Assembly (NCBI GenBank): GCA_029256645.1
Contig: JAQSXM010000384.1
Location: forward strand, 1-6,560
Direction: 5' to 3'
DNA: 6,560 nucleotides
From: Sporomusa sp.
GTDB taxonomy: Bacteria; Bacillota_C; Negativicutes; Sporomusales; Sporomusaceae
Both the position numbers and the translations under genes were made by a program. Shown here one piece after another: positions 1-5,345 of the stretch. Below the pieces are notes generated by a model, which was not told where the DNA came from, did not search any database, and saw only the letters and a list, made by a program, of their open reading frames with translations. How positions within the stretch are numbered: the first letter of the stretch is position 1; every line of letters begins with the position of its first letter.

Positions 1-567
1 AGCTGACTCAACAATCGCTGCAGCCACATCACGGATTGATTTTCGTTTGCTCATACTGTACTGCTGAATGCGACGGTAAGCCTCACTTTCGGTTAGGCTG
101 TACGCATCCATCAGAATACCTTTAGCCCGGTCAAGCACTTTCCGGGTTTCAAGTGAGTTTTTGACTTCCTCCAGCTCCCGCTCTAATTCTGCAAACTCCT
201 GAAACCGCGATAACGCAATTTCCATAGCCGGAAACAGGTTTGCTTCTTTAACAGGCTTAACCAAATAAGCCAATACACCCGAATCCTTAGCTTTTTCCAC
301 GATCTCCTTCTGACTGAAAGCAGTTAAGAGGAGCACCGGCGACAGCTTTTCGTTAGAAATGATTTTGGCGGCTGTAATACCATCCATCTCAGGCATCTTG
401 ATATCCATAACAACAAGATCAGGGCGGTGCTTGCGAGCTAACTCAACTGCTTTAGCTCCGTCTGCAGCCTCACCAACCACGGTATGACCGGCTTCTTCCA
501 ATAGTTCTTTCAGGTCCATCCTGATAATTGACTCATTGTCTGCAATTACTATCCGCAAAGCGTCCAT
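1..567 (-). CDS. ANTAR-domain response regulator, RNA-binding antiterminator type (C-terminal end cut by window edge)
   Basis: The 189 visible codons begin at ATG 567 and run off the left edge without a stop. The family usually ends at about 190-195 residues, so only a few are missing. Residues 1-120 form a receiver domain: Asp10, phosphoacceptor Asp55 (in LVVMDIKMPEMDG), Thr82 and Lys104 (YLVKP) are present. The second acidic-pocket position is Asn11, followed by Glu12. A charged helix (about 122-142, FAELERELEEVKNSLE) links to an ANTAR domain (about 143-189) with the signature DRAKGILM, then SEAYRRIQ and SMSKRKSIRDVA. By family knowledge (NasT, EutV, PdtaR), phosphorylation by the partner kinase promotes dimerisation, and the ANTAR domain binds paired RNA hairpins to block terminators. 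The start lies one base after the kinase stop, and its GGAGGAG ribosome site is inside the last kinase codons, so the two are translationally coupled. The RNA targets are not visible here. Confidence 0.95.
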   Translation of the reverse strand, partial: MDALRIVIADNESIIRMDLKELLEEAGHTVVGEAADGAKAVELARKHRPDLVVMDIKMPEMDGITAAKIISNEKLSPVLLLTAFSQKEIVEKAKDSGVLAYLVKPVKEANLFPAMEIALSRFQEFAELERELEEVKNSLETRKVLDRAKGILMDAYSLTESEAYRRIQQYSMSKRKSIRDVAAAIVESA

Positions 568-568
568 G

Positions 569-2014
569 TTACTCCTCCTTCGCCTCTTTAGCGCCTTCCG
601 TCAGCCGGGGAATGGAAATAAAAGCATGGGTCCCGGCACTGGAAAACAGGCGGAATTTTCCCCCAAGGTCATTTTCTATCAGAGTCCTGACAATTTGGAG
701 GCCCAAACTGTTAGTGTTTTGCAGGCAGAAACCTGTAGGAAGACCTATACCGTTATCATAGATATCGATCTGATAATTGTCCGGTGTTGTCGCAATATCC
801 ACACCAATCAGGCCCTCTTTGCGCCCGACAAAGCCGTGCTCAATAGAATTCTGAATCAGCTCGTTGATTACCAGCGCTAAACTACTGGCCTGTTCAGACG
901 GTAATATAACGGTTTGCCCATTGAGCACTGTTTGAATATTAAAATCCGGCTCAAGCATATTTTGAATAACCAAATCCAGAATATTTTTTGTGACTTCAGC
1001 CACATCAATAAATTCTCTGTCTTGTTGTGACAAAAACTCATGGACAACTGATATGCTCAATATCCGGTTGACACTTTCTCTAAGCGCAGCTTTCACTTCC
1101 GGCGTTGTGGTGCGTCTGGCCTGCAATCTGAGCAAACTGGCAATCGTTTGCAGATTGTTCTTGACCCGATGGTGTATCTCCTGGATTACGGCTGACTTTA
1201 CCAGCAGCTCCTTTTCTTTTTTCCTGAGTTCGGTAACATCAGCAATAATAAATACAGTACGCACTACCAGGCCGCCGACAAAGATCGGAATAGCCCGCTG
1301 CACCAGGATCATGTTGCCGGCTTCAGCTTCTTTTTCCACCGCTAACCCAGTCGACAAAGCCTGCTGTGCCAGCTTCATATTGACCTGACGGTCAGACACC
1401 CGCCGGCCAATAATATGGTTGATACCCAGCACTTTATAGATTCCATCTGCTGCTGAGTTAGCAAATGCAATATGACCGCGTTCATCAATAATAACTATGC
1501 CATCCCGGGTTGCCAGCGGCCGGTAAATTTTACGCCCCAGCGGCCCTCCGTCTGCTGCCATCGTTAGCAGCATATATGCTGTTTCCACAAGCATGCCATG
1601 ACCATTGGCACTGGCCTCCTGGCTGTTGGTCTCAAAGCTTGCCGCAGCAATGATCTTCCCGGCAGGGTCTTTGATTGGGAAAACCCGCATCTCAAGTGCG
1701 TCCATACCAAGCGCCCACTCGCGCTGACCGGCTATATTGGCTCCAGAAAGCAATGTTCGCCAGACCAATGGTTCCTCACTTGATTGTACGGTACTCCCCA
1801 AAATATTTGTTTTAAAATCAATATAGCTGGTATTGGGTTTAGCTTGCGCGACAATTGCTAAAAAATTTTCATTGCGGGCCGCAGCATACAGGGTAACCTG
1901 AGCATGCGCAAGGTCAGCAGCCAGCCCCAGAATACTTGATACTTTATCAATAAATTGAGTTTGGCTTGGAGTTAAGACTGTTATTTTCCGGCAAATATCT
2001 GCCGCTACGCCCAT
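569..2014 (-). CDS. Cytosolic sensor histidine kinase, GAF-PAS-HisKA_2-HATPase (PdtaS/EutW-like)
   Basis: This 481-residue protein has no hydrophobic segment long enough for a membrane helix and no signal peptide, so it should sense a cytoplasmic signal. Domains in order: an N-terminal GAF-like region of the PdtaS type (about 10-150); a PAS domain (about 168-262, starting ATRDGIVIIDERGHIAFANS); a HisKA_2 dimerisation/phosphotransfer domain (about 275-350) with EIHHRVKNNLQT, in which His282 is the likely phosphoacceptor; and a HATPase domain (about 375-470) with the N box INELIQNSIEHG (Asn384, Asn389), the G1 box DNGIGLP (420-426) and a G2-like SLGLQIV (436-442). All key residues are present. 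Family members of this architecture pair with ANTAR regulators, and one follows directly here. The start ATG 2014 is preceded by a purine-rich GGGGGA site. The promoter should lie in 2015-2287, next to the DnaA boxes, but I see no convincing -35/-10 pair. The ligand of GAF or PAS cannot be told from sequence. Confidence 0.95.
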   Translation of the reverse strand: MGVAADICRKITVLTPSQTQFIDKVSSILGLAADLAHAQVTLYAAARNENFLAIVAQAKPNTSYIDFKTNILGSTVQSSEEPLVWRTLLSGANIAGQREWALGMDALEMRVFPIKDPAGKIIAAASFETNSQEASANGHGMLVETAYMLLTMAADGGPLGRKIYRPLATRDGIVIIDERGHIAFANSAADGIYKVLGINHIIGRRVSDRQVNMKLAQQALSTGLAVEKEAEAGNMILVQRAIPIFVGGLVVRTVFIIADVTELRKKEKELLVKSAVIQEIHHRVKNNLQTIASLLRLQARRTTTPEVKAALRESVNRILSISVVHEFLSQQDREFIDVAEVTKNILDLVIQNMLEPDFNIQTVLNGQTVILPSEQASSLALVINELIQNSIEHGFVGRKEGLIGVDIATTPDNYQIDIYDNGIGLPTGFCLQNTNSLGLQIVRTLIENDLGGKFRLFSSAGTHAFISIPRLTEGAKEAKEE

Positions 2015-2116
2015 AAACTTTTCCCCCGTTCCCTAAACAAAAACCTATGCGCTGCTTAATCTTTTATGTATTCAACTGCAACCTTAAAAATTCCTTGTTA
2101 TCTGGTACCAATTTTA

Positions 2117-2152
2117 CAAAGTTACAGTCAACTGTCGTTCTTTACAACTTTG
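2117..2152. repeat. Nested inverted repeats between the DnaA boxes and the kinase gene
   Basis: An outer perfect 7-bp inverted repeat (CAAAGTT at 2117-2123, AACTTTG at 2146-2152) encloses an inner dyad ACAGT-CA-ACTGT (2124-2135) that begins immediately after the outer left arm. TTTACAA also occurs as a direct repeat at 2113-2119 and 2141-2147. On the minus strand the inner dyad contains TTGACT, the best -35-like hexamer upstream of the kinase, but no good -10 lies at 16-18 bp. It could be an operator for the kinase/regulator operon or an RNA hairpin in its leader. No T-run follows, so it is not a terminator. The rest of 2015-2116 is AT-rich and shows nothing else I can name. Confidence 0.4.
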
Positions 2153-2158
2153 CCAAGG

Positions 2159-2287
2159 TTATCCCCCTAGTTATCCACAATATCCACAGGGTTATACACA
2201 GACCTTATGCTTATTACACAAAGATATTACGCCACTTTTATTAAATTACCCACATTATCCACAATGTTCTTTTTGAGGTTGTCCACA
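2159..2287 (+). promoter_or_regulatory. DnaA-box cluster downstream of tsaD
   Basis: Nonamers compared with the DnaA box TTATNCACA, all in the plus direction: TTATCCACA at 2171-2179 and 2255-2263 and TTATACACA at 2192-2200 are exact. ATATCCACA at 2180-2188, TTACCCACA at 2246-2254 and TTGTCCACA at 2279-2287 have one mismatch. TTATCCCCC at 2159-2167 and TATTACACA at 2212-2220 have two. The first and second exact boxes each abut a one-mismatch box with no gap (2171-2188 and 2246-2263). The stretch between about 2201 and 2245 is AT-rich. The last box touches the tsaD stop codon (2288-2290). By family knowledge such non-oriC clusters bind DnaA and either titrate it or control neighbouring genes. 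No dnaA or dnaN gene is nearby, so I read this as a DnaA-binding cluster and not the chromosomal origin. Confidence 0.8.
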
Positions 2288-3232
2288 TCACCGGCATCCC
2301 AATTTAAGAGAAGGTACAGCATTCAGGTTAAGGTCGGCAAAATCTCCAGCCAAATACTGATAATGAGCACGGCAGGCAATCATCGCGGCATTATCAGTAC
2401 AAAGTACCGGCGGCGGATAAAAAACGGCAAGGCCCCGGTTTCCGGCTTGTACCGTTAATTCGGCTTTCAGGGATGAATTGGCAGCTACCCCACCGGCTAA
2501 AACGATTTTAGTAACACCGGCATGTTCTGCTGCCGCTAGTGTTTTCATAACCAGCACATCAACAACAGCGGCCTGAAAGCTGGCAGCCACATCTGGAATA
2601 CTGACAGCTTCGCCCCGCTGCGCGGCACTGTTTAGATAGTTTAAAACAGCCGACTTAAGCCCACTGAAACTAAAAGCAAATTTATTTTCCCCGTTTTTGC
2701 TGGCAAAGGCCCGGGGAAAGGCAATCGCTGCCGGGTTCCCCTGTTTGGCGGCATTATCAATGTAAGGCCCGCCAGGATAAGGAAAGTTCATGACCCGGGC
2801 AATTTTATCAAAGGCTTCACCGGCCGCATCATCACGAGTCTGTCCCAAAAGTACAAGCTGATTATAATTGGCAAAAATGTGCCCTTCTAAGTGATTAACA
2901 CCAATTAGTGGCTTATTCAGAGAAAATGCAAGAGCCTTGGCAGTTGCCACACCGACAAGCAGGGCACCGACCAGACCCGGGCCGTAGGTGACGCCAATCG
3001 CATCAACAGCTGCCAGTGTTGTTCCCGCCTCTGCCAACGCCTGGTCAATAACCGGAATAACATTCTCAATGTGTTTGCGTGAGGCGATCTCCGGCACAAC
3101 ACCACCAAATTTTTGGTGTGTCGGTACTTGCGACGAAATAATATTGGCTAAAATAGTACGCCCGTTTGCGACAATAGCAGCTGATGTTTCATCACAGCTT
3201 GTTTCTAGTGCCAATGTTAAGCTTTGAGTCAT
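2288..3232 (-). CDS. tsaD: tRNA N6-adenosine threonylcarbamoyltransferase TsaD, with an internal in-frame deletion
   Basis: TsaD (Gcp/YgjD) is the catalytic ASKHA-fold subunit that, with TsaB and TsaE, transfers threonylcarbamoyl from TC-AMP to tRNA A37. Visible motifs are LETSCDET (9-16), [12 protein letters not shown] (43-54), the metal-binding NHLEGH with His114 and His118, [10 protein letters not shown] (134-143), [10 protein letters not shown] (187-196), LAGGVAANS (245-253) and CTDNAAM with metal ligand Asp290. The length is 314 residues against about 335-345 usually. The deficit lies in one place: only 15 residues separate NHLEGH from DDAAGEAF, where E. coli TsaD has about 43. The missing block normally holds VSGGHT, the phosphate-2 loop that grips the nucleotide. 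The frame is intact on both sides (junction near 2861-2870). The start ATG 3232 has a GGAGGT site 8 bases upstream (3241-3246). A weak extended -10 (TGTAATAAT) lies upstream at about 3266-3274. The gene is divergent from the spore-protein gene. The family call is certain; activity is doubtful. Confidence 0.95.
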   Translation of the reverse strand: MTQSLTLALETSCDETSAAIVANGRTILANIISSQVPTHQKFGGVVPEIASRKHIENVIPVIDQALAEAGTTLAAVDAIGVTYGPGLVGALLVGVATAKALAFSLNKPLIGVNHLEGHIFANYNQLVLLGQTRDDAAGEAFDKIARVMNFPYPGGPYIDNAAKQGNPAAIAFPRAFASKNGENKFAFSFSGLKSAVLNYLNSAAQRGEAVSIPDVAASFQAAVVDVLVMKTLAAAEHAGVTKIVLAGGVAANSSLKAELTVQAGNRGLAVFYPPPVLCTDNAAMIACRAHYQYLAGDFADLNLNAVPSLKLGCR

Positions 3233-3282
3233 AAAAAAAGACCTCCATCACATGTCTGCTAATTATTACATGGTGCAAATGA

Positions 3283-3313
3283 TGTATTAGAATCTCGAAA
3301 GTGAGCCAAATTA
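3283..3313 (+). promoter_or_regulatory. Candidate sigma-G/sigma-F forespore promoter for the spore-protein gene
   Basis: TGTATT (3283-3288) resembles the forespore -35 element (TGNATR) and CAAATTA (3307-3313) matches CATNNTA except at one base, with an 18-bp spacer that fits this sigma class. The predicted transcript would start near 3320, leaving a leader of about 40 bases before ATG 3360. Alpha/beta-type spore proteins are classically transcribed by sigma-G in the forespore. The match is imperfect, so this is a tentative call. Confidence 0.4.
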
Positions 3314-3318
3314 GAATC
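3286..3318 (+). repeat. 9-bp direct repeat in the tsaD/spore-protein intergenic region
   Basis: ATTAGAATC occurs at 3286-3294 and again at 3310-3318, 24 bp apart start to start. The two copies overlap the candidate -35 and -10 regions of the forespore promoter and lie upstream of tsaD on the other strand. It may be a regulator site or chance; nothing else supports it. Confidence 0.35.
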
Positions 3319-3359
3319 AAGGACAGCAACATAAAGTCCGGGAAAGGAGGTGCGAATAT

Positions 3360-3560
3360 ATGGCACGCTCGAATAAACCTGTTAATCCTGGTGCTGAAAA
3401 CGCTCTTGACCGCATGAAAATGGAAGTGGCTAATGAGTTAGGTATTTCCGAGCGCGTACGTAGCCAAGGTTGGTCTACAATGACTTCTGCAGACTGTGGT
3501 CGCGTAGGTGGTCACATGGTTCGTAAAATGATCGAGCAGTATGAATCTACTCTCCAATAG
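3360..3560 (+). CDS. Alpha/beta-type small acid-soluble spore protein (SASP)
   Basis: This 66-residue protein has the family length and layout. SASPs coat forespore DNA, force an A-like form, protect it from UV and chemicals, and are digested at germination by the protease GPR. MEVANELG (21-28) sits where the GPR cleavage motif lies, with the expected cut between Glu22 and Val23. The C-terminal DNA-binding signature is present as GRVGGHMVRKMIEQ (47-60). The ribosome site AAAGGAGGTG (3343-3352) is close to perfect, 9 bases before ATG 3360, as expected for a very highly expressed protein. A strong terminator follows the stop by 10 bases, so it is monocistronic. Trp38 and Cys46 are unusual, as classical Bacillus SASPs lack both residues. 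The gene lies on the opposite strand between rimI and tsaD, which are adjacent in B. subtilis. I cannot say which ssp paralogue it is. Confidence 0.95.
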   Translation: MARSNKPVNPGAENALDRMKMEVANELGISERVRSQGWSTMTSADCGRVGGHMVRKMIEQYESTLQ

Positions 3561-3570
3561 ATTGTAAAGC

Positions 3571-3604
3571 GCAGGGCGGCTATGGCCGCCCTGCTTCTAT
3601 TTGT
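3571..3604 (+). terminator. Rho-independent terminator of the spore-protein gene
   Basis: A perfect 10-bp GC-rich stem (GCAGGGCGGC at 3571-3580 with GCCGCCCTGC at 3585-3594) closes a TATG loop and is followed by the T-rich tract TTCTATTTGT. It begins 10 bases after the stop codon. On the minus strand the same hairpin is followed by GCGCTTTACAAT, a poor T-tract, so it may also slow transcripts leaving rimI, but less efficiently. Confidence 0.9.
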
Positions 3605-3650
3605 CACCTTTATACCTGGTCTTGCATATGTTATCTTACACAATCACCCT

Positions 3651-3682
3651 GGGGCCACAATCTAGCGTGGCTCCCTTTTTTT
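3651..3682 (+). terminator. Second plus-strand hairpin terminator
   Basis: GGGGCCAC (3651-3658) pairs with GTGGCTCC (3667-3674), 8 bp with one G-U wobble, around an 8-base loop. After C3675 comes a run of seven T (3676-3682). The polarity fits only plus-strand transcription; on the minus strand the run becomes A's ahead of the hairpin. It lies about 60 bases past the first terminator and 38 bases from the rimI stop, so it probably backs up the spore-gene terminator and stops antisense transcription into rimI. It may also end a short separate transcript. Confidence 0.75.
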
Positions 3683-3720
3683 ATACCTTGCGGCTTATTA
3701 TTACTAGCTATTGGGGATTG

Positions 3721-4170
3721 CTACAGATTATCCAACCACATGATCAATGCGTCTTCGCCTATTTCGGCGTAATAATTGGGACGGATGCCACGCTCGAGGA
3801 AGCCCCGGCGCGAATATAGCTTCCGGGCCGATGTATTGGACGGACGGACCTCGAGGGTCATACTGACTGCCCCCTGGACTTTAGCAGTAAGAATCATGTT
3901 CTCCAATAAGAGTGATCCCAGACCGCGTCCATGATACTCTGGCAAAAGCGCAATGTTTGTCACATGCGCTTCATCTACAACCAGCCAGAAGCCCCCATAG
4001 CCCACAATCCGGCGATTATCTGTCACAACCAGATAATGTGCCAGGTCATTGTTGCAGACTTCCTCTTCAAAAGCAGCCCGCGACCAGGGCATGGTAAAGG
4101 CCTTATTCTCAACAACGACTACTTCATCAATATCGCTCTTTAGCATGCGGCGTATGGTTAATTCCGACAT
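3721..4170 (-). CDS. rimI: Ribosomal protein bS18 alanine N-acetyltransferase RimI (GNAT family)
   Basis: RimI acetylates the N-terminal alanine of ribosomal protein bS18 using acetyl-CoA. The 149-residue length is typical, and one GNAT domain fills it. Visible features: the RimI-typical MPWS (27-30), the acetyl-CoA pyrophosphate loop HGRGLG (80-85) after the strand VTNIALLPEY, then LEVRPSN with Glu107 and KLYSRRGF with Tyr119, which align with the catalytic Glu103 and Tyr115 of E. coli RimI. It starts one base after the tsaB stop (TGA-A-ATG), with GGAG about 10 bases upstream inside tsaB, so translation is coupled. It is the last gene of the thiL-tsaE-tsaB-rimI operon. In some Firmicutes rimI is fused to tsaB or tsaD; here it is separate. 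I see no good minus-strand terminator after it. The substrate is inferred from family and context. Confidence 0.93.
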   Translation of the reverse strand: MSELTIRRMLKSDIDEVVVVENKAFTMPWSRAAFEEEVCNNDLAHYLVVTDNRRIVGYGGFWLVVDEAHVTNIALLPEYHGRGLGSLLLENMILTAKVQGAVSMTLEVRPSNTSARKLYSRRGFLERGIRPNYYAEIGEDALIMWLDNL

Positions 4171-4171
4171 T

Positions 4172-4864
4172 TCAGCGACACTCCTGCGACTGCCGACGTT
4201 CCCACAGTTCTTCAGCCTCTGAACGTCTGATATATAACGGCTCCAGCGCAGCTACATCATGCCTTATACCCTGAGCATACAACTGTTGGGCCAAAACAGC
4301 CACACTACCGGCCCGCGGCATAACAACATGTGGTGGTGCAGGCTGGGCGATCTCGTCTTTGTACATTACCGCTGCCTCACCCAGTAACAGGACAGGCCGT
4401 TCTTTAGCGGTAAGTTCAGCGTTGGCCGCAGTAAAGGCCACTACCCGTGGCGGCTCTACCTCTGCCATAACACCCTCGCACCACTCGTATAAGCCAAGGT
4501 AGACATTTCCCTTTTGGGCATCAAGCATAGGTGCCAGAAGTACACCCGGCGCCGGACAGGCAAAAGCCATCGCGGCTAGAGTAGGCACGCCGATTAATGG
4601 AATATTAAGTGCATAGGCGAGTGCCTTTGCTGTAGCCAACCCGATCCTAAGACCGGTAAACGAACCCGGACCAATACTTACAGCAACTGCTTTAAGACTG
4701 TTTTGAGAAACTTCCGCCATCGTGAGCAGACTGGAAATATGGGGCATTAACCGTTCAGAATGAGTTTTTCGTGTCTGAACAGTAAGTTCAGCCACCAGTG
4801 TATCTGGCGTGGCAATAGCAACGCTGGACACGAGGGTGGCTGTATCAATAGCAAGAATCGGCAA
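4172..4864 (-). CDS. tsaB: tRNA threonylcarbamoyladenosine biosynthesis protein TsaB (TTG start)
   Basis: TsaB is a catalytically inactive TsaD paralogue that dimerises with TsaD and, with TsaE, allows t6A synthesis on tRNA. At 230 residues it has the normal length. The family patterns are ILAIDTA (3-9), HSERLMPHI (35-43), the block GPGSFTGLRIGLATAKALA (65-83), which includes the TsaD-binding helices, and a C-terminal PLYIRRSEAEELWERR (209-224). It lacks the metal-binding HxxxH, as expected. The start is TTG at 4864: the frame is closed by a TGA three codons upstream, and starting later would lose the first beta strand. GAGGAG lies 10 bases upstream. The gene overlaps the end of tsaE by 20 bases. 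The rare start and the overlap suggest that its translation depends on that of tsaE. Confidence 0.95.
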   Translation of the reverse strand: MPILAIDTATLVSSVAIATPDTLVAELTVQTRKTHSERLMPHISSLLTMAEVSQNSLKAVAVSIGPGSFTGLRIGLATAKALAYALNIPLIGVPTLAAMAFACPAPGVLLAPMLDAQKGNVYLGLYEWCEGVMAEVEPPRVVAFTAANAELTAKERPVLLLGEAAVMYKDEIAQPAPPHVVMPRAGSVAVLAQQLYAQGIRHDVAALEPLYIRRSEAEELWERRQSQECR

Positions 4865-5339
4865 CCTGTTTCAACTCCTCGCAAAGCTCTACATACCGCG
4901 TCCCCTCAGCCGTAAGGCAAAGTATCCGTTCACTAGGACACTCACCTGTCTTCATTGTCAGCCAGAGACGTTCTGTTGGTAAAAATTCCGGGAATTTGTC
5001 CGGCCATTCAATAATTGCAATGCCGCCAGCCCCAAGATAATGATCAAAACCAATATCAGCAAGCTCGGCCGGGTGTTCCAACCGGTAAAGATCGAAATGA
5101 TATATCGACAGCTCCTGACCGCTGCCGGTCACGCCCTCATATACATTGAGTACGGTAAAAGTCGGACTGGAAACGCCCTCAGTCACCTTAAGTCCGGCAG
5201 CAATCCCCTGACTTAACAGTGTTTTACCGGCGCCCAAGTCACCGGCCAGGCACAAAATATCACCTGATTTTAACAACTTAGCCACATTCTCCCCAAATGT
5301 GTAGGTTTCATCAGGCGAATTAGTCTTAATAATGAACAT
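4845..5339 (-). CDS. tsaE: tRNA threonylcarbamoyladenosine biosynthesis ATPase TsaE
   Basis: TsaE (YdiB/YjeE) is a small P-loop ATPase that binds the TsaB-TsaD dimer and, through ATP hydrolysis, resets it between rounds of t6A synthesis. The 164 residues match the family. The Walker A loop is GDLGAGKT (33-40). Next come the switch-like SSPTFTVLNVYEG (57-69), YHFDLYRL with Asp83, and IIEWPDKFPEFLP (109-121), whose Glu111-Trp112 pair corresponds to the conserved EW of E. coli TsaE. ATG 5339 lies 6 bases after the thiL stop, and its GGAGGAG site lies inside the last thiL codons. The last 20 bases are shared with tsaB. Nothing looks damaged. Confidence 0.96.
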   Translation of the reverse strand: MFIIKTNSPDETYTFGENVAKLLKSGDILCLAGDLGAGKTLLSQGIAAGLKVTEGVSSPTFTVLNVYEGVTGSGQELSIYHFDLYRLEHPAELADIGFDHYLGAGGIAIIEWPDKFPEFLPTERLWLTMKTGECPSERILCLTAEGTRYVELCEELKQVADSCY

Positions 5340-5345
5340 ACAGTA

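Noticed and set aside
2159..2287. Chromosomal replication origin (oriC)
   Set aside because: The box density is origin-like, but no dnaA, dnaN or other usual origin-flanking gene is present, and I see no clear unwinding element with DnaA-trio repeats. A non-origin DnaA cluster fits better.
2047..2458. Two small plus-strand open frames across the DnaA-box region
   Set aside because: They lack ribosome sites, match no family, are made up of translated DnaA boxes or antisense tsaD, and one overlaps the well-supported tsaD gene.
3250..3275. Imperfect CATGT/ACATG inverted repeat in the tsaD leader
   Set aside because: The arms are only 5 bp with a long loop and no T-run, too weak to call as a structure.
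3601..3819. A 72-codon plus-strand open frame after the spore-protein gene
   Set aside because: It has no ribosome site, contains a terminator hairpin with its T-run, and its end is antisense to rimI.
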